From Paenibacillus xylanexedens (GTDB lineage: Bacteria > Bacillota > Bacilli > Paenibacillales > Paenibacillaceae), in contig NZ_VEIO01000001.1 in the NCBI RefSeq assembly GCF_007680605.1, forward strand, positions 2,919,276 to 2,983,275: a stretch of DNA of 64,000 bases. The letters run 5' to 3'. The notes under the pieces were generated by a model. The model was not told the DNA's origin and made no database searches. It worked only from the letters and a program-made list of their open reading frames with translations. Shown here one piece after another: positions 33,574 to 41,754 of this stretch; position 1 is the first letter of the stretch; every line of letters begins with the position of its first letter. The translations under genes and the position numbers were made by a program.

Positions 33574-33996
33574 ATGAAAACTAGAGATGCTATTTCACTT
33601 ATATCCAAAATTAAAGAGAAAACCAGTCGATTTATTTTGACCGAAATGACCGAACAAGGCATCCACGATCTGGCTACATCCCATGGAGATATCATCTACG
33701 CCCTCTATAATCATCAGCATATGACCATGGCGGAGATTGCAAAGAACATTCGCAAAGATAAATCCACGGTAACCGCACTTGTGGACAAATTGGTACGAAC
33801 CGGATACGTCGCCAAAGAGCGAGATGCAGCCGATTCACGCATCGTTCATGTCGCTTTGACTACCAAAGGCGAAGCATTACAACCTATCTTTGAGGATATC
33901 TCGCAGCGATTGCTGGACACCTTTTATGCAAATGTTACAGACGATGAGAAAAAAGAACTGCTTCGCATATTGATCAAAATTCACGATAACTTTTAA
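33574..33996 (+). CDS. MarR-family transcriptional regulator
   Basis: A 140-residue winged-helix protein: MTMAEIAKNIRKDKSTVTALVDKLV-type recognition region, wing YVAKERDAADSRIVHVALT, and the flanking dimer helices. The ATG at 33574 lies only six bases after the -10 box at 33562-33567, with no ribosome site, so the mRNA may be leaderless; the frame is open further upstream, but that would start within the promoter. The operator in its promoter is repeated in perfect form (34012-34029) before the hydrolase gene, which makes that gene the likely target. Confidence 0.9.
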   Translation: MKTRDAISLISKIKEKTSRFILTEMTEQGIHDLATSHGDIIYALYNHQHMTMAEIAKNIRKDKSTVTALVDKLVRTGYVAKERDAADSRIVHVALTTKGEALQPIFEDISQRLLDTFYANVTDDEKKELLRILIKIHDNF

Positions 33997-34011
33997 TTTT
34001 TTTTGGATTGA

Positions 34012-34029
34012 TAGTTTGATATCAAACTA
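34012..34029. promoter_or_regulatory. perfect MarR-type operator before the hydrolase gene
   Basis: TAGTTTGATATCAAACTA is a perfect 18-bp palindrome, seven bases ahead of the AAGGAGG ribosome site. It matches the operator at 33546-33563 in 17 of 18 positions. Confidence 0.85.
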
Positions 34030-34049
34030 ATTATCAAGGAGGATTTTAT

Positions 34050-34883
34050 ATGACAGATTACACCCAATTTTTACCTGAACATGAAGTGCAGCACATTGGA
34101 AAATACGAGCTTTACGTTGAAGTTTATAAGGGAAATCAAGCATTAACCACAAAAACGATGGGCACATCTCCTCCGCTTTTATTTGTTCACGGAGCATACA
34201 CAGGCAGCTGGATGTGGAGTAAGTACATCCCCCACTTTGTCGAGCTTGGATGGACTTGTTATGCAATGAATCTCAGAAGCCATTATAGAAGCCGGGTGAT
34301 GGACATGACTCAAATAACGGTGGAGGATTATTTGGATGACATTCGTGAGGTGCTGTCCCTGCTTGGTGAACCTCCTATATTGGTGGGCTTCAGCATGGGC
34401 GGTATACTCAGTCAAAAGATTGCAGAGACCGCTGAGTTGGCAGGTCTGATTATCATCGACACCAGTATTAGCAAAGAAGTTCATGATGCCCTGCCTTACC
34501 CTGAAACGGATCGAATTCAACCAGGAATAATCATGCCAGCACCTTTACGTGAGGAGAACGAAACGATTGATGAAACCGTAGAGGATATCGACTTTCAACG
34601 GCACTATCTGCAAATGGAGTCGGCAAAAGCCTTTCGAACCTTTTCCGCTCTCTGCGGGGCAAAAGGAATATCTATTGACGGGAATCTGATTACTTGTCCC
34701 AGTCTGGTCATTAAAGCTGTGTTGTCAGAAGACGAGCATCAAAGAGGACAATTCACCGCGAAGCAGCTAGGAGCCAGTTATGCCGGGCTTTGGGATACAA
34801 CACATACGGGTTTGCTTGTGGGTCAGCGATATAAGGAAGCCGTCAATTTAATACTCGAGTGGTTGAACAGGCATTACCAGTAA
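34050..34883 (+). CDS. alpha/beta-hydrolase, MarR-controlled
   Basis: A 277-residue alpha/beta-hydrolase with oxyanion loop LLFVHGAYTGSW, nucleophile elbow GFSMGG and a C-terminal catalytic His in WDTTHTG. The start at 34050 has AAGGAGG at a seven-base distance. A perfect copy of the marR operator lies directly upstream, and the marR gene ends 53 bases before it, so it is a regulated partner in the same unit. MarR-hydrolase pairs often respond to toxic small molecules or lipids; the ligand here cannot be read from sequence. Confidence 0.9.
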   Translation: MTDYTQFLPEHEVQHIGKYELYVEVYKGNQALTTKTMGTSPPLLFVHGAYTGSWMWSKYIPHFVELGWTCYAMNLRSHYRSRVMDMTQITVEDYLDDIREVLSLLGEPPILVGFSMGGILSQKIAETAELAGLIIIDTSISKEVHDALPYPETDRIQPGIIMPAPLREENETIDETVEDIDFQRHYLQMESAKAFRTFSALCGAKGISIDGNLITCPSLVIKAVLSEDEHQRGQFTAKQLGASYAGLWDTTHTGLLVGQRYKEAVNLILEWLNRHYQ

Positions 34884-35106
34884 ATTCTCTACTCCCTCAA
34901 GATTGAACTAAATCCGAATATGCGGGTCTATTTCGTCCTTATAAATCACATCTTTGAATAGTTAAGATTTATCTAATAATAACCTTAAATCTATTTGAAA
35001 ATCCCCCTCAATACCTTTAGTAAGTTATGTAATACAACATTCATTATTTATATAATAAGCACAGTCACAATACTCAAATACTAAGGTAGAGGGAAGGAAA
35101 ATAAAA

Positions 35107-36291
35107 ATGGAAAAAATACACGCAACAAGATTTCAAACTTATGTGGATCAGGCCATTGACCGCGCTATCATCGAAAAAAGAATCGTAGGAACGGTTGTAC
35201 AGGTTGCATTAGGAGGAGAAGTTATTTACAGCCGGGCGGCTGGTTATGCAGACAGGGAGCAAAAGCGTACCATGACGGAAAATGCCTTGTTTCGACTTGC
35301 TTCCGTAACTAAACCCATTGTGTCGACAGCGGCTCTGGCATTGGTATCCCAGGGAAAGCTGAATCTGCATGATCCGGTGATTCACTGGCTGCCTGCATTC
35401 CGGCCCAAGCTTCCTCATGGTCAGGAAGCTCAAATCACGATTCAGCAGTTGATGACACACACCGCAGGTTTGACCTATCGCTTCTTCCAGGAAGACCAAG
35501 GCACTTATGAACGTGCAGGGGTCTCGGATGGTATGGATTTATCTGAAATTAGTCTGGAGGAGAATCTGCAAAGGCTTGCTTCTGTTCCTCTTTTGTATGA
35601 GCCAGGAAACATGTGGAGATATTCCATCGCGACAGATGTACTCGGAGCCGTTATTGAAAAGGTAACCGGAATGTCATTAAGAGAAGCCGTTCAATTGTTG
35701 GTTACTCATCCTCTTCACATGACCGACACTGATTTTGTTGCCGTCGATTCGAATCGGTTGACCGCTGCATATGCTGATGGTTCTGATGAGCCTCGTCTTC
35801 TCCATAATGAGTTAGAGCAGGTTCCTTTTATTGAAGGTACTGCCGGTTTCCAGCTTGCCCCTAACCGTGCGAATAACACTTCTGTCTATGCATCAGGCGG
35901 AGCGGGTATGGTTGGGAGTACCGGAGATTTTCTTACTTTACTTGAGACATTGCGACAAGGAGGACAGCCTATTCTTACGGAAGCTGTTGCCACCAAGATG
36001 GCTGTGAATCAAATCGGTGAACTCGAGATGCCGTATTGGCCGGGAAGAGGGTTTGGGCTTGGGTTTACGATACTCAAAGACCCTGTTGCAGCTGGTACAC
36101 CCGAATCCCCGGGGACGTGGCGGATGGGTGGAACCTACGGTCATTCCTGGTTTGTTGATCCCAAAGAAGAACTTAGTGTTGCAGCATTCACCAATACGGC
36201 ACTTGAAGGAATGTCGGGCCAATTCACTACCGATATCTGTGATGCGATCTATGCAGGCATTCGGGAGAGCAAAAAGACTGCAAAAATATAA
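35107..36291 (+). CDS. beta-lactamase-fold serine hydrolase/esterase
   Basis: A 394-residue serine hydrolase of the class C beta-lactamase/family VIII esterase group. ASVTKP is the SxxK motif, WRYSIATD supplies the Tyr, and GGTYGHSWF is the third motif region. No signal peptide is present, so it acts in the cytosol, which argues against a true beta-lactamase and for an esterase. The start at 35107 has GGAAGG upstream and the preceding 220 bases are AT-rich with a TATAAT at 35051-35056. Monocistronic. Confidence 0.9.
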   Translation: MEKIHATRFQTYVDQAIDRAIIEKRIVGTVVQVALGGEVIYSRAAGYADREQKRTMTENALFRLASVTKPIVSTAALALVSQGKLNLHDPVIHWLPAFRPKLPHGQEAQITIQQLMTHTAGLTYRFFQEDQGTYERAGVSDGMDLSEISLEENLQRLASVPLLYEPGNMWRYSIATDVLGAVIEKVTGMSLREAVQLLVTHPLHMTDTDFVAVDSNRLTAAYADGSDEPRLLHNELEQVPFIEGTAGFQLAPNRANNTSVYASGGAGMVGSTGDFLTLLETLRQGGQPILTEAVATKMAVNQIGELEMPYWPGRGFGLGFTILKDPVAAGTPESPGTWRMGGTYGHSWFVDPKEELSVAAFTNTALEGMSGQFTTDICDAIYAGIRESKKTAKI

Positions 36292-36317
36292 AGAGCATCA
36301 ATATAAAGAGCGTAAAT

Positions 36318-36343
36318 ACCCGCCCAATCAGCATTGGACGGGT
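36318..36343. terminator. hairpin between convergent genes
   Basis: ACCCGCCCAAT (36318-36328) pairs with ATTGGACGGGT (36333-36343). The convergent esterase and permease genes end on either side. Confidence 0.75.
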
Positions 36344-36369
36344 CTATTCATTAACGAAGCTAGGTTCTG

Positions 36370-37728
36370 CTAGTTGTTGCTACCCAAGCTTCTCTTCTTA
36401 AAAAGATAAATCCCGGCAACCAGGATAAACCAAACTGGCGTGACAAATAACGCCATCCGTGTATCCTCAGCCAGTGCCAATACCACCAGCACAAACGCGA
36501 GAAAAGCTAAAATCAAAACGTTTGAAAACGGATAAAGCGGCAGTTTGAAGCGGCTGCGAGTTGCCAGTTCGGGCTGCGTACGACGATATTTGAAATGACA
36601 GATCACCATGATTCCCCAGACAAATATAAAACATACCGTTGATACACTCGTAATCAGTGTGAATACCCCTTCCGGCATGATGTAGTTCAGCACAATCGCA
36701 ATAAAGATGACAATCGTGGAGAACAATAGCGCATTGGCTGGAACCTTCCTTTTATTTACACGCGCAAACGAATCAGGGGCGTTCTGATCTTTCGCCATGG
36801 AGTAGATCATCCGGCTTGTACTGAAAATCGCACTGTTACATGCGGATGCCGCGGAGGTCAACACTACGAAATTCACCACACCAGCAGCCGCCGCAATCCC
36901 CACTGCGGCAAATACCTGCACAAACGGGCTTTCGGTTGGCAAAATCGCACTCCAAGGATAGATGCTCATAATAATGAACAAAGCACCCACGTAGAAAAGC
37001 AGTACCCGAATCGGAATCTGATTAATAGCTTTTGGAATGACCTTTTCGGGATTTTCCGTCTCTCCTGCGGTCAATCCGACGAGTTCCATCCCCACAAATG
37101 CAAACACGACCATCTGAAACGAGATAATGAAGCCATGCATTCCATTCGGAAACCAGCCCCCGTGACTCCACAGGTTAGTAAAGCTTGCTGAGCCCTGATT
37201 GGTTGTAAAACCTGTAAAGATCATATACAAACCAACTACAATAAGTGCCAAAATAGCGATAACTTTAATCAAGGCAAACCAAAACTCCATCTCCCCAAAC
37301 AGCTTGACCGTAGCCAAATTCATCACCAGCAAGATGACCAAGGCAATTAGTCCCGGCATCCATTGAGGTACGTTCGGAAACCAGAACTGCGTGTATAAAC
37401 CAACAGCCGTAATATCAGCCATCGCGATGGATATCCAGCAGAACCAATAGGTCCAGCCCGTAATAAACGCCGCCATATTTCCCAGGTAATCACGCACGAA
37501 ATCCACAAAGGAATGATATTGCAAATTGCTCAGCAGCAGCTCTCCAAGTGCCCTCATGATCAGGAATAAGACAATGCCTGTAATGATGTACGCCAGCAGA
37601 ATGGATGGACCGGTTAGCTGGATTGTTTTGCCCGCACCGAGAAACAACCCCGTTCCAATCGCCCCTCCAATTGCCATCAGCTGTACATGTCTGTTTTTCA
37701 GACCCCTTGTTAATGTTTCTTGCTGCAT
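36370..37728 (-). CDS. amino acid permease, CycA-like
   Basis: A 452-residue APC-family transporter with twelve predicted helices. GGAIGTGLFLGAGKTI, FGEMEFWFALIKV and FAFVGMELVGLTAGET are family hallmarks. The sequence follows the CycA (D-serine/D-alanine/glycine) pattern closely, for example TGWTYWFCW, MRALGELLLSN and LTSAASACNSAIFSTSRM. It is probably a proton symporter of small neutral amino acids; D-alanine uptake would fit a sporeformer. The start at 37728 is preceded by GGTGGTG, and the open frame reaches farther upstream without a better site. A TC-rich tract (37741-37770) lies in the leader. Confidence 0.9.
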   Translation of the reverse strand: MQQETLTRGLKNRHVQLMAIGGAIGTGLFLGAGKTIQLTGPSILLAYIITGIVLFLIMRALGELLLSNLQYHSFVDFVRDYLGNMAAFITGWTYWFCWISIAMADITAVGLYTQFWFPNVPQWMPGLIALVILLVMNLATVKLFGEMEFWFALIKVIAILALIVVGLYMIFTGFTTNQGSASFTNLWSHGGWFPNGMHGFIISFQMVVFAFVGMELVGLTAGETENPEKVIPKAINQIPIRVLLFYVGALFIIMSIYPWSAILPTESPFVQVFAAVGIAAAAGVVNFVVLTSAASACNSAIFSTSRMIYSMAKDQNAPDSFARVNKRKVPANALLFSTIVIFIAIVLNYIMPEGVFTLITSVSTVCFIFVWGIMVICHFKYRRTQPELATRSRFKLPLYPFSNVLILAFLAFVLVVLALAEDTRMALFVTPVWFILVAGIYLFKKRSLGSNN

Positions 37729-37919
37729 GGTACACCACCACTCTCTTTCTGTGCTTTCTCTCTCTCTCTGATGCAAAATAATATACCATCTAATATATAA
37801 TAATCTTCCCTGAATACCTATCATTCTTTTTGATTATTTTTATTTTGATTATTTCTATAATGAATCAGATTTCGAAGCGTATAGGACTTCAATTTTTATC
37901 GAGGTCCATGAAATGCAAA

Positions 37920-37954
37920 CAAGCTACCGCCTGTATGACACAGACAGTAGCTTG
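37920..37954 (-). terminator. hairpin at the end of the organosulfur operon
   Basis: CAAGCTACCGCCTGT (37920-37934) pairs imperfectly with the ACAGACAGTAGCTTG ending at 37954. A TTTG tract follows on the minus strand. Confidence 0.65.
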
Positions 37955-37988
37955 AAGTTTCCTTACCTTTTTCAGTTTCTTGGGGGAA

Positions 37989-39194
37989 TTAATCCCCTCC
38001 CTCGTACCACAGCTCCAGCGGCAAACCAACCAGGGATTTGCCAATCCATTCTCTGGCAATGTTGTTGGAGGGACCCATGGCGATGCCTGCACGGGCATCA
38101 CGGAAGAGGCGTTCAAACACGCCTTTTTTATAACCATAACCTCCGGTAACATCCAGCGCTGCTTTGGTCGCTTTGTTAGCTACTTCCGCAGCATGAATTT
38201 TGAACTCAACCAGCGGCAGGAACAGCTCGACTTGTGGTCTTCCCTGTGCCTGAAGTTCATCCAGCTGCTTCGCAAGAGATAACTGCCACGGCTTCAGGCT
38301 GGAGATCAGCACCTTCACTTCAGCCAACTGCTGGCGGATGATCTGGTAATCAGCCAAACGCTTGTTAAAGTCGCGATGAACCATGCCCTTCACATATTCG
38401 GACGCAGCCTCAAGTGCTGCCTCGGCAACTCCAAGCCAGGTGGAGCCCAGACCGATCAGATATACGGGGGATACACCACTTTCCAGAATTTCGCGTCCCT
38501 GTCCCTCCGTACCGAGCTTATCCTGGGCTGCAATCCGGACGCCTTCGTACGTGATCGGGCCACTATGGTTCCCCCGAACCCCGAGTGCATCCCATACCCC
38601 CGAAGTAATGCCTTCCAGTTTTCCATCGACAAGGAAAAAGCTCACATCTGTCGGCGTTTGTGCTCCTGGCGTGCGGGTCTGGGTTACATAAAAATCAGCT
38701 TGTCCCGAGCTTGTCGTGAACGACTTTTCCGCATTCAGAATGTAATCCTCTCCGTCCCGGGAAGCCTCGCTGAAATTAAACCACCAGTGACCTCCCGAAG
38801 CACGTTCGCTAGTAGAGTACGTACCAATCGCCCCATTGCGTACCGGCTTTAGCCAGCGCTCCTTCTGATCCTCATTTCCATAGAGAGCTATCGTCTGAAC
38901 GGCTCCGACATGCATGACATACACCAGTGAAGTTGAAGGGCATCCCTTGGCAATTTCTTCTGCCGCAATCGCAAAGGCAACATGATCCAGTCCGCGTCCA
39001 TCAAAGCGCTCGGGAATTAGCACGCCATTCCACCCGGTCTCGGCAAGCACGGCCAGATTCTCACGCGGGAACCGTCCCTCACGGTCAATCAGCTCTGCAC
39101 GTGGTTTAATGGCTTCGTCGACAATGCCCCGAATTTCAGCTCTCAATTGCTCATAGTCAGGCAGGGTGTGAATCGTGTTTGATTGAATACTCAT
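37989..39194 (-). CDS. acyl-CoA-dehydrogenase-fold flavoenzyme, MsuC/SfnB/DszC-like
   Basis: A 401-residue flavoprotein of the acyl-CoA dehydrogenase superfamily. The FAD-binding segments are present (TYSTSERASGG, NAEKSFTTSSGQADFY) and the C-terminal helices are normal (TGGYGYKKGVFERLFRDARAG). The loop that carries the catalytic Glu in true dehydrogenases (YEGT) reads AMGPSNN, so that base is missing. This fits flavin monooxygenases of the DszC/MsuC/SfnB type, which use the same fold. MsuC oxidises methanesulfinate to methanesulfonate, the step between the two neighbours' reactions. The ATG at 39194 follows GGAG. It is last in the operon. Confidence 0.85.
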   Translation of the reverse strand: MSIQSNTIHTLPDYEQLRAEIRGIVDEAIKPRAELIDREGRFPRENLAVLAETGWNGVLIPERFDGRGLDHVAFAIAAEEIAKGCPSTSLVYVMHVGAVQTIALYGNEDQKERWLKPVRNGAIGTYSTSERASGGHWWFNFSEASRDGEDYILNAEKSFTTSSGQADFYVTQTRTPGAQTPTDVSFFLVDGKLEGITSGVWDALGVRGNHSGPITYEGVRIAAQDKLGTEGQGREILESGVSPVYLIGLGSTWLGVAEAALEAASEYVKGMVHRDFNKRLADYQIIRQQLAEVKVLISSLKPWQLSLAKQLDELQAQGRPQVELFLPLVEFKIHAAEVANKATKAALDVTGGYGYKKGVFERLFRDARAGIAMGPSNNIAREWIGKSLVGLPLELWYEGGD

Positions 39195-39307
39195 TGCGTC
39201 ATCTCTCCTCTAATTAAAATAGAAATTCATCCCTCAATAACACGGACACAGATGTGCCAATTCAATTTACTTCATTGCATTATGTCTATCAAAAATCGAT
39301 GGTCTGC

Positions 39308-40384
39308 TCATGTAGCCGTAACCCGGCTCAGCGCAGCCTCCTTCTCTTTAACCAGCGGCATGACCTTCTCACCGAAAGCCTGAATATCCTCATCGTAATG
39401 AAGAAAGCCGATCAGAACGAGGTCTACTCCAATCTTTTTCAACGCAATGATGCGGTCTGCCACCTGCTCCGGGGTACCAATCAAACCTGTTTTGAACCCG
39501 TCATTATATTGCACCAGATCGTCAAAATTGGAATTCGCCCACATTCCCTCCTGTTCAGGGGATGCTTTGCCTGCAAATTGGACCTGACTGCGGAAGCCCT
39601 CCACCGCCTCGGGGTCAGCATATCGAATAATCTGACGCAGTACTTCCACCGCTTCTTCTTCCGTATCCCGCACGATGGCAAATGCATTAACTCCGAATCG
39701 CAGCTTGCGGTTATAAGACGCAGCCCGCTCAGTCACATCTTCGATCTGGGTACGGAAACCATCGATGGTATTCCCGTTCATGAAATACCAATCCGAGACT
39801 CGTGCAGCCATGTCGCGTGCAGCCGCTGAATTTCCTCCCTGAAACACAGGGGGAATTACAGTCGGTTTGGGTTTGTGTGGCGCTTCATGAATACGGTAAA
39901 AGTCACCCTGGTGATTGGCATTGTCTTGCGTCCACAGCTCCTTCAGCACACGGATGAACTCTTCGGAGCGACGATAACGCTCGTTATGGTCCAGCCACGG
40001 TTCTCCGAATCCATGAAACTCTCCCTTGAACCAGCCGCTGACAATATTTACGGCAACCCGTCCCTGGCTGATATGATCGATCGTCGTGATCGCTTTGGCT
40101 ACCGGACCGGGATGCCATAACCCTGGCAATATAGCTGCTATCAGCTTCAAACGATCTGTAACCACCGCGAGTGCAGAGGCCAGTGCAATGGCTTCCAGTT
40201 GATTTTCAGCCCCGTAGCTGGCCATAAATCTGGTTTGCAATAACGCATAATCAAAGCCTGCTTCTTCTGCGATTCTGGCATACCTTGCGTTATCCTCAAA
40301 TGACCAGCCTGTTTTTTGCGGGATGCTGGAGATAACCAGACCGCCACTTACATTAGGAACCCAATACGCAAATTGCATAGACAT
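39308..40384 (-). CDS. sfnG: dimethylsulfone monooxygenase-like LLM flavoprotein (SfnG)
   Basis: A 358-residue luciferase-like monooxygenase. The N-terminus FAYWVPNVSGGLV is characteristic of SfnG, and NIVSGWFKGEF, YRRSEEFI and VFQGGNS mark the FMN-binding core. SfnG oxidises dimethyl sulfone to methanesulfinate plus formaldehyde using FMNH2. The start at 40384 follows GAGG by nine bases. A terminator-like hairpin lies between it and the upstream ssuD-like gene, so its level may be lower than that of ssuD. No flavin reductase gene is in the window. Confidence 0.9.
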   Translation of the reverse strand: MSMQFAYWVPNVSGGLVISSIPQKTGWSFEDNARYARIAEEAGFDYALLQTRFMASYGAENQLEAIALASALAVVTDRLKLIAAILPGLWHPGPVAKAITTIDHISQGRVAVNIVSGWFKGEFHGFGEPWLDHNERYRRSEEFIRVLKELWTQDNANHQGDFYRIHEAPHKPKPTVIPPVFQGGNSAAARDMAARVSDWYFMNGNTIDGFRTQIEDVTERAASYNRKLRFGVNAFAIVRDTEEEAVEVLRQIIRYADPEAVEGFRSQVQFAGKASPEQEGMWANSNFDDLVQYNDGFKTGLIGTPEQVADRIIALKKIGVDLVLIGFLHYDEDIQAFGEKVMPLVKEKEAALSRVTAT

Positions 40385-40459
40385 GTTCAATCACCTCTTC
40401 AATGGAATGAATTATAGGTAAGGACCAAGGCCCTCTCTACCAGAGCGGAATACAACAAA

Positions 40460-40495
40460 AAAGACACCTTCAACCTATACATGTGAGGTGCCTTT
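40460..40495 (-). terminator. internal terminator/attenuator between ssuD and sfnG
   Basis: AAAGACACCT (40460-40469) pairs with AGGTGCCTTT (40486-40495) with one mismatch; on the minus strand the stem is followed by TTTTTTG. It sits inside a same-strand gene series and may tune expression of the two distal genes. Confidence 0.7.
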
Positions 40496-40557
40496 AGTTC
40501 GTCTAATCGGCCAGAATATGATGTTTTCAATAGAGATATCGTAAAAAGCAGACAGCA

Positions 40558-41715
40558 TCATTTGGGAGCCGCAGGCGCTTTTACCACATAATCAGGAAGG
40601 GTATTATTGGCAATCATCTCGCCAAAAGGACTGATAAATGACCGTTCGCCGTTGTTCCCGTATTGTGCGTAATTCAGCTTCGGAAACAACAGCTCGGCAG
40701 TACGGTAGGCTTCTTCCAGATGCGGGTACCCCGACATGATGAAGGTTTCAATGCCCAATGCCTCGTACTCCCTCATTCGCTCTGCAATCTGGTCAGGATC
40801 GCCTACAAGCGCTGTACCGGCACCGCCTCTGACTAGTCCAATGCCTGCCCACAGATTCGGGCTGATCTCCAGATTGGAACGATCCCCGTTATGCAGACTG
40901 GCCATGCGCTGTTGACCGACGGAATCCATACGAGCATAGATCTTCTGGGCGGAAGCAATGGTCTCTTCATCCAGATGAGCGATCAGATTATTCGCGGCCT
41001 GCCAGGCTTCTTCTGCGGTTGGACGAACAATGACATGAAGCCGGATGCCAAAGCGCAAACTTCTTCCCTTTCTGGCAGCAAGCTCTCGCATTCGGTTGAT
41101 CTTGGCCTCTACCTGGTCAGGCGGCTCACCCCAAGTCAGGTATACATCCACGTGCTCGGCTGCCACCTCCATGGCAGCATCAGAGGAGCCACCGAAATAA
41201 AGCGGAGGATAAGGCTTCTGAATGGTCGGATACAGAACCGCTCCGCCGTGGACCTTTAAATATTTGCCGTCAAAATCGACTTCTTCGCCAGCCAGTTCCT
41301 TGCGCCATATGGTTAGAAATTCGTCTGTCAATGCGTAGCGCTCATCATGATCCAGGAATACCCCGTCTCCCTCAAGCTCGATCGGGTCACCTCCGGCTAC
41401 GACATTGATCAGCAGTCTTCCTTTGGAAAAGCGATCCAATGTACTTGCCATTCGCGCCGCCGTGGTAGGCAGCATCAGCCCCGGACGCGCAGCGACCAAA
41501 AATTTCAGTTTGTCCGTTACCGATACCAGCGAGGACGCAACGATCCAGGCGTCTTCACATGATTTCCCTGTAGGCAGCAGCACTCCTGCAAACCCAAGCT
41601 CATCGGCGGCTTGTGCTACCTGCTTGCAATAGTGATACGTCACTGCCCTGGCGCCTTCTCGGGTGCCCAGAAATCTTCCGTCCCCATGTGTCGGGATAAA
41701 CCAAAACAATTCCAT
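40558..41715 (-). CDS. ssuD: FMNH2-dependent alkanesulfonate monooxygenase
   Basis: A 385-residue luciferase-like enzyme with the SsuD pattern: [14 protein letters not shown] at the N-terminus, [24 protein letters not shown] and [10 protein letters not shown]. It cleaves C1 to longer alkanesulfonates to aldehyde and sulfite with FMNH2 and O2. With SfnG and the MsuC-like enzyme it could complete a route from dimethyl sulfone to sulfite (then acting as MsuD). The ATG at 41715 has GGAGGAG upstream and lies 39 bases after the HpaB-like gene. No SsuABC transporter or SsuE reductase gene is nearby. Confidence 0.93.
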   Translation of the reverse strand: MELFWFIPTHGDGRFLGTREGARAVTYHYCKQVAQAADELGFAGVLLPTGKSCEDAWIVASSLVSVTDKLKFLVAARPGLMLPTTAARMASTLDRFSKGRLLINVVAGGDPIELEGDGVFLDHDERYALTDEFLTIWRKELAGEEVDFDGKYLKVHGGAVLYPTIQKPYPPLYFGGSSDAAMEVAAEHVDVYLTWGEPPDQVEAKINRMRELAARKGRSLRFGIRLHVIVRPTAEEAWQAANNLIAHLDEETIASAQKIYARMDSVGQQRMASLHNGDRSNLEISPNLWAGIGLVRGGAGTALVGDPDQIAERMREYEALGIETFIMSGYPHLEEAYRTAELLFPKLNYAQYGNNGERSFISPFGEMIANNTLPDYVVKAPAAPK

Positions 41716-41754
41716 TTTTTTCTCTCCTCCTGCTCATATGATGGCTACTCTGCT

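Noticed and set aside
37741..37770. TC-rich repeat as a phase-variation tract
   Set aside because: It is short and imperfect and lies outside the reading frame of the chosen permease start.
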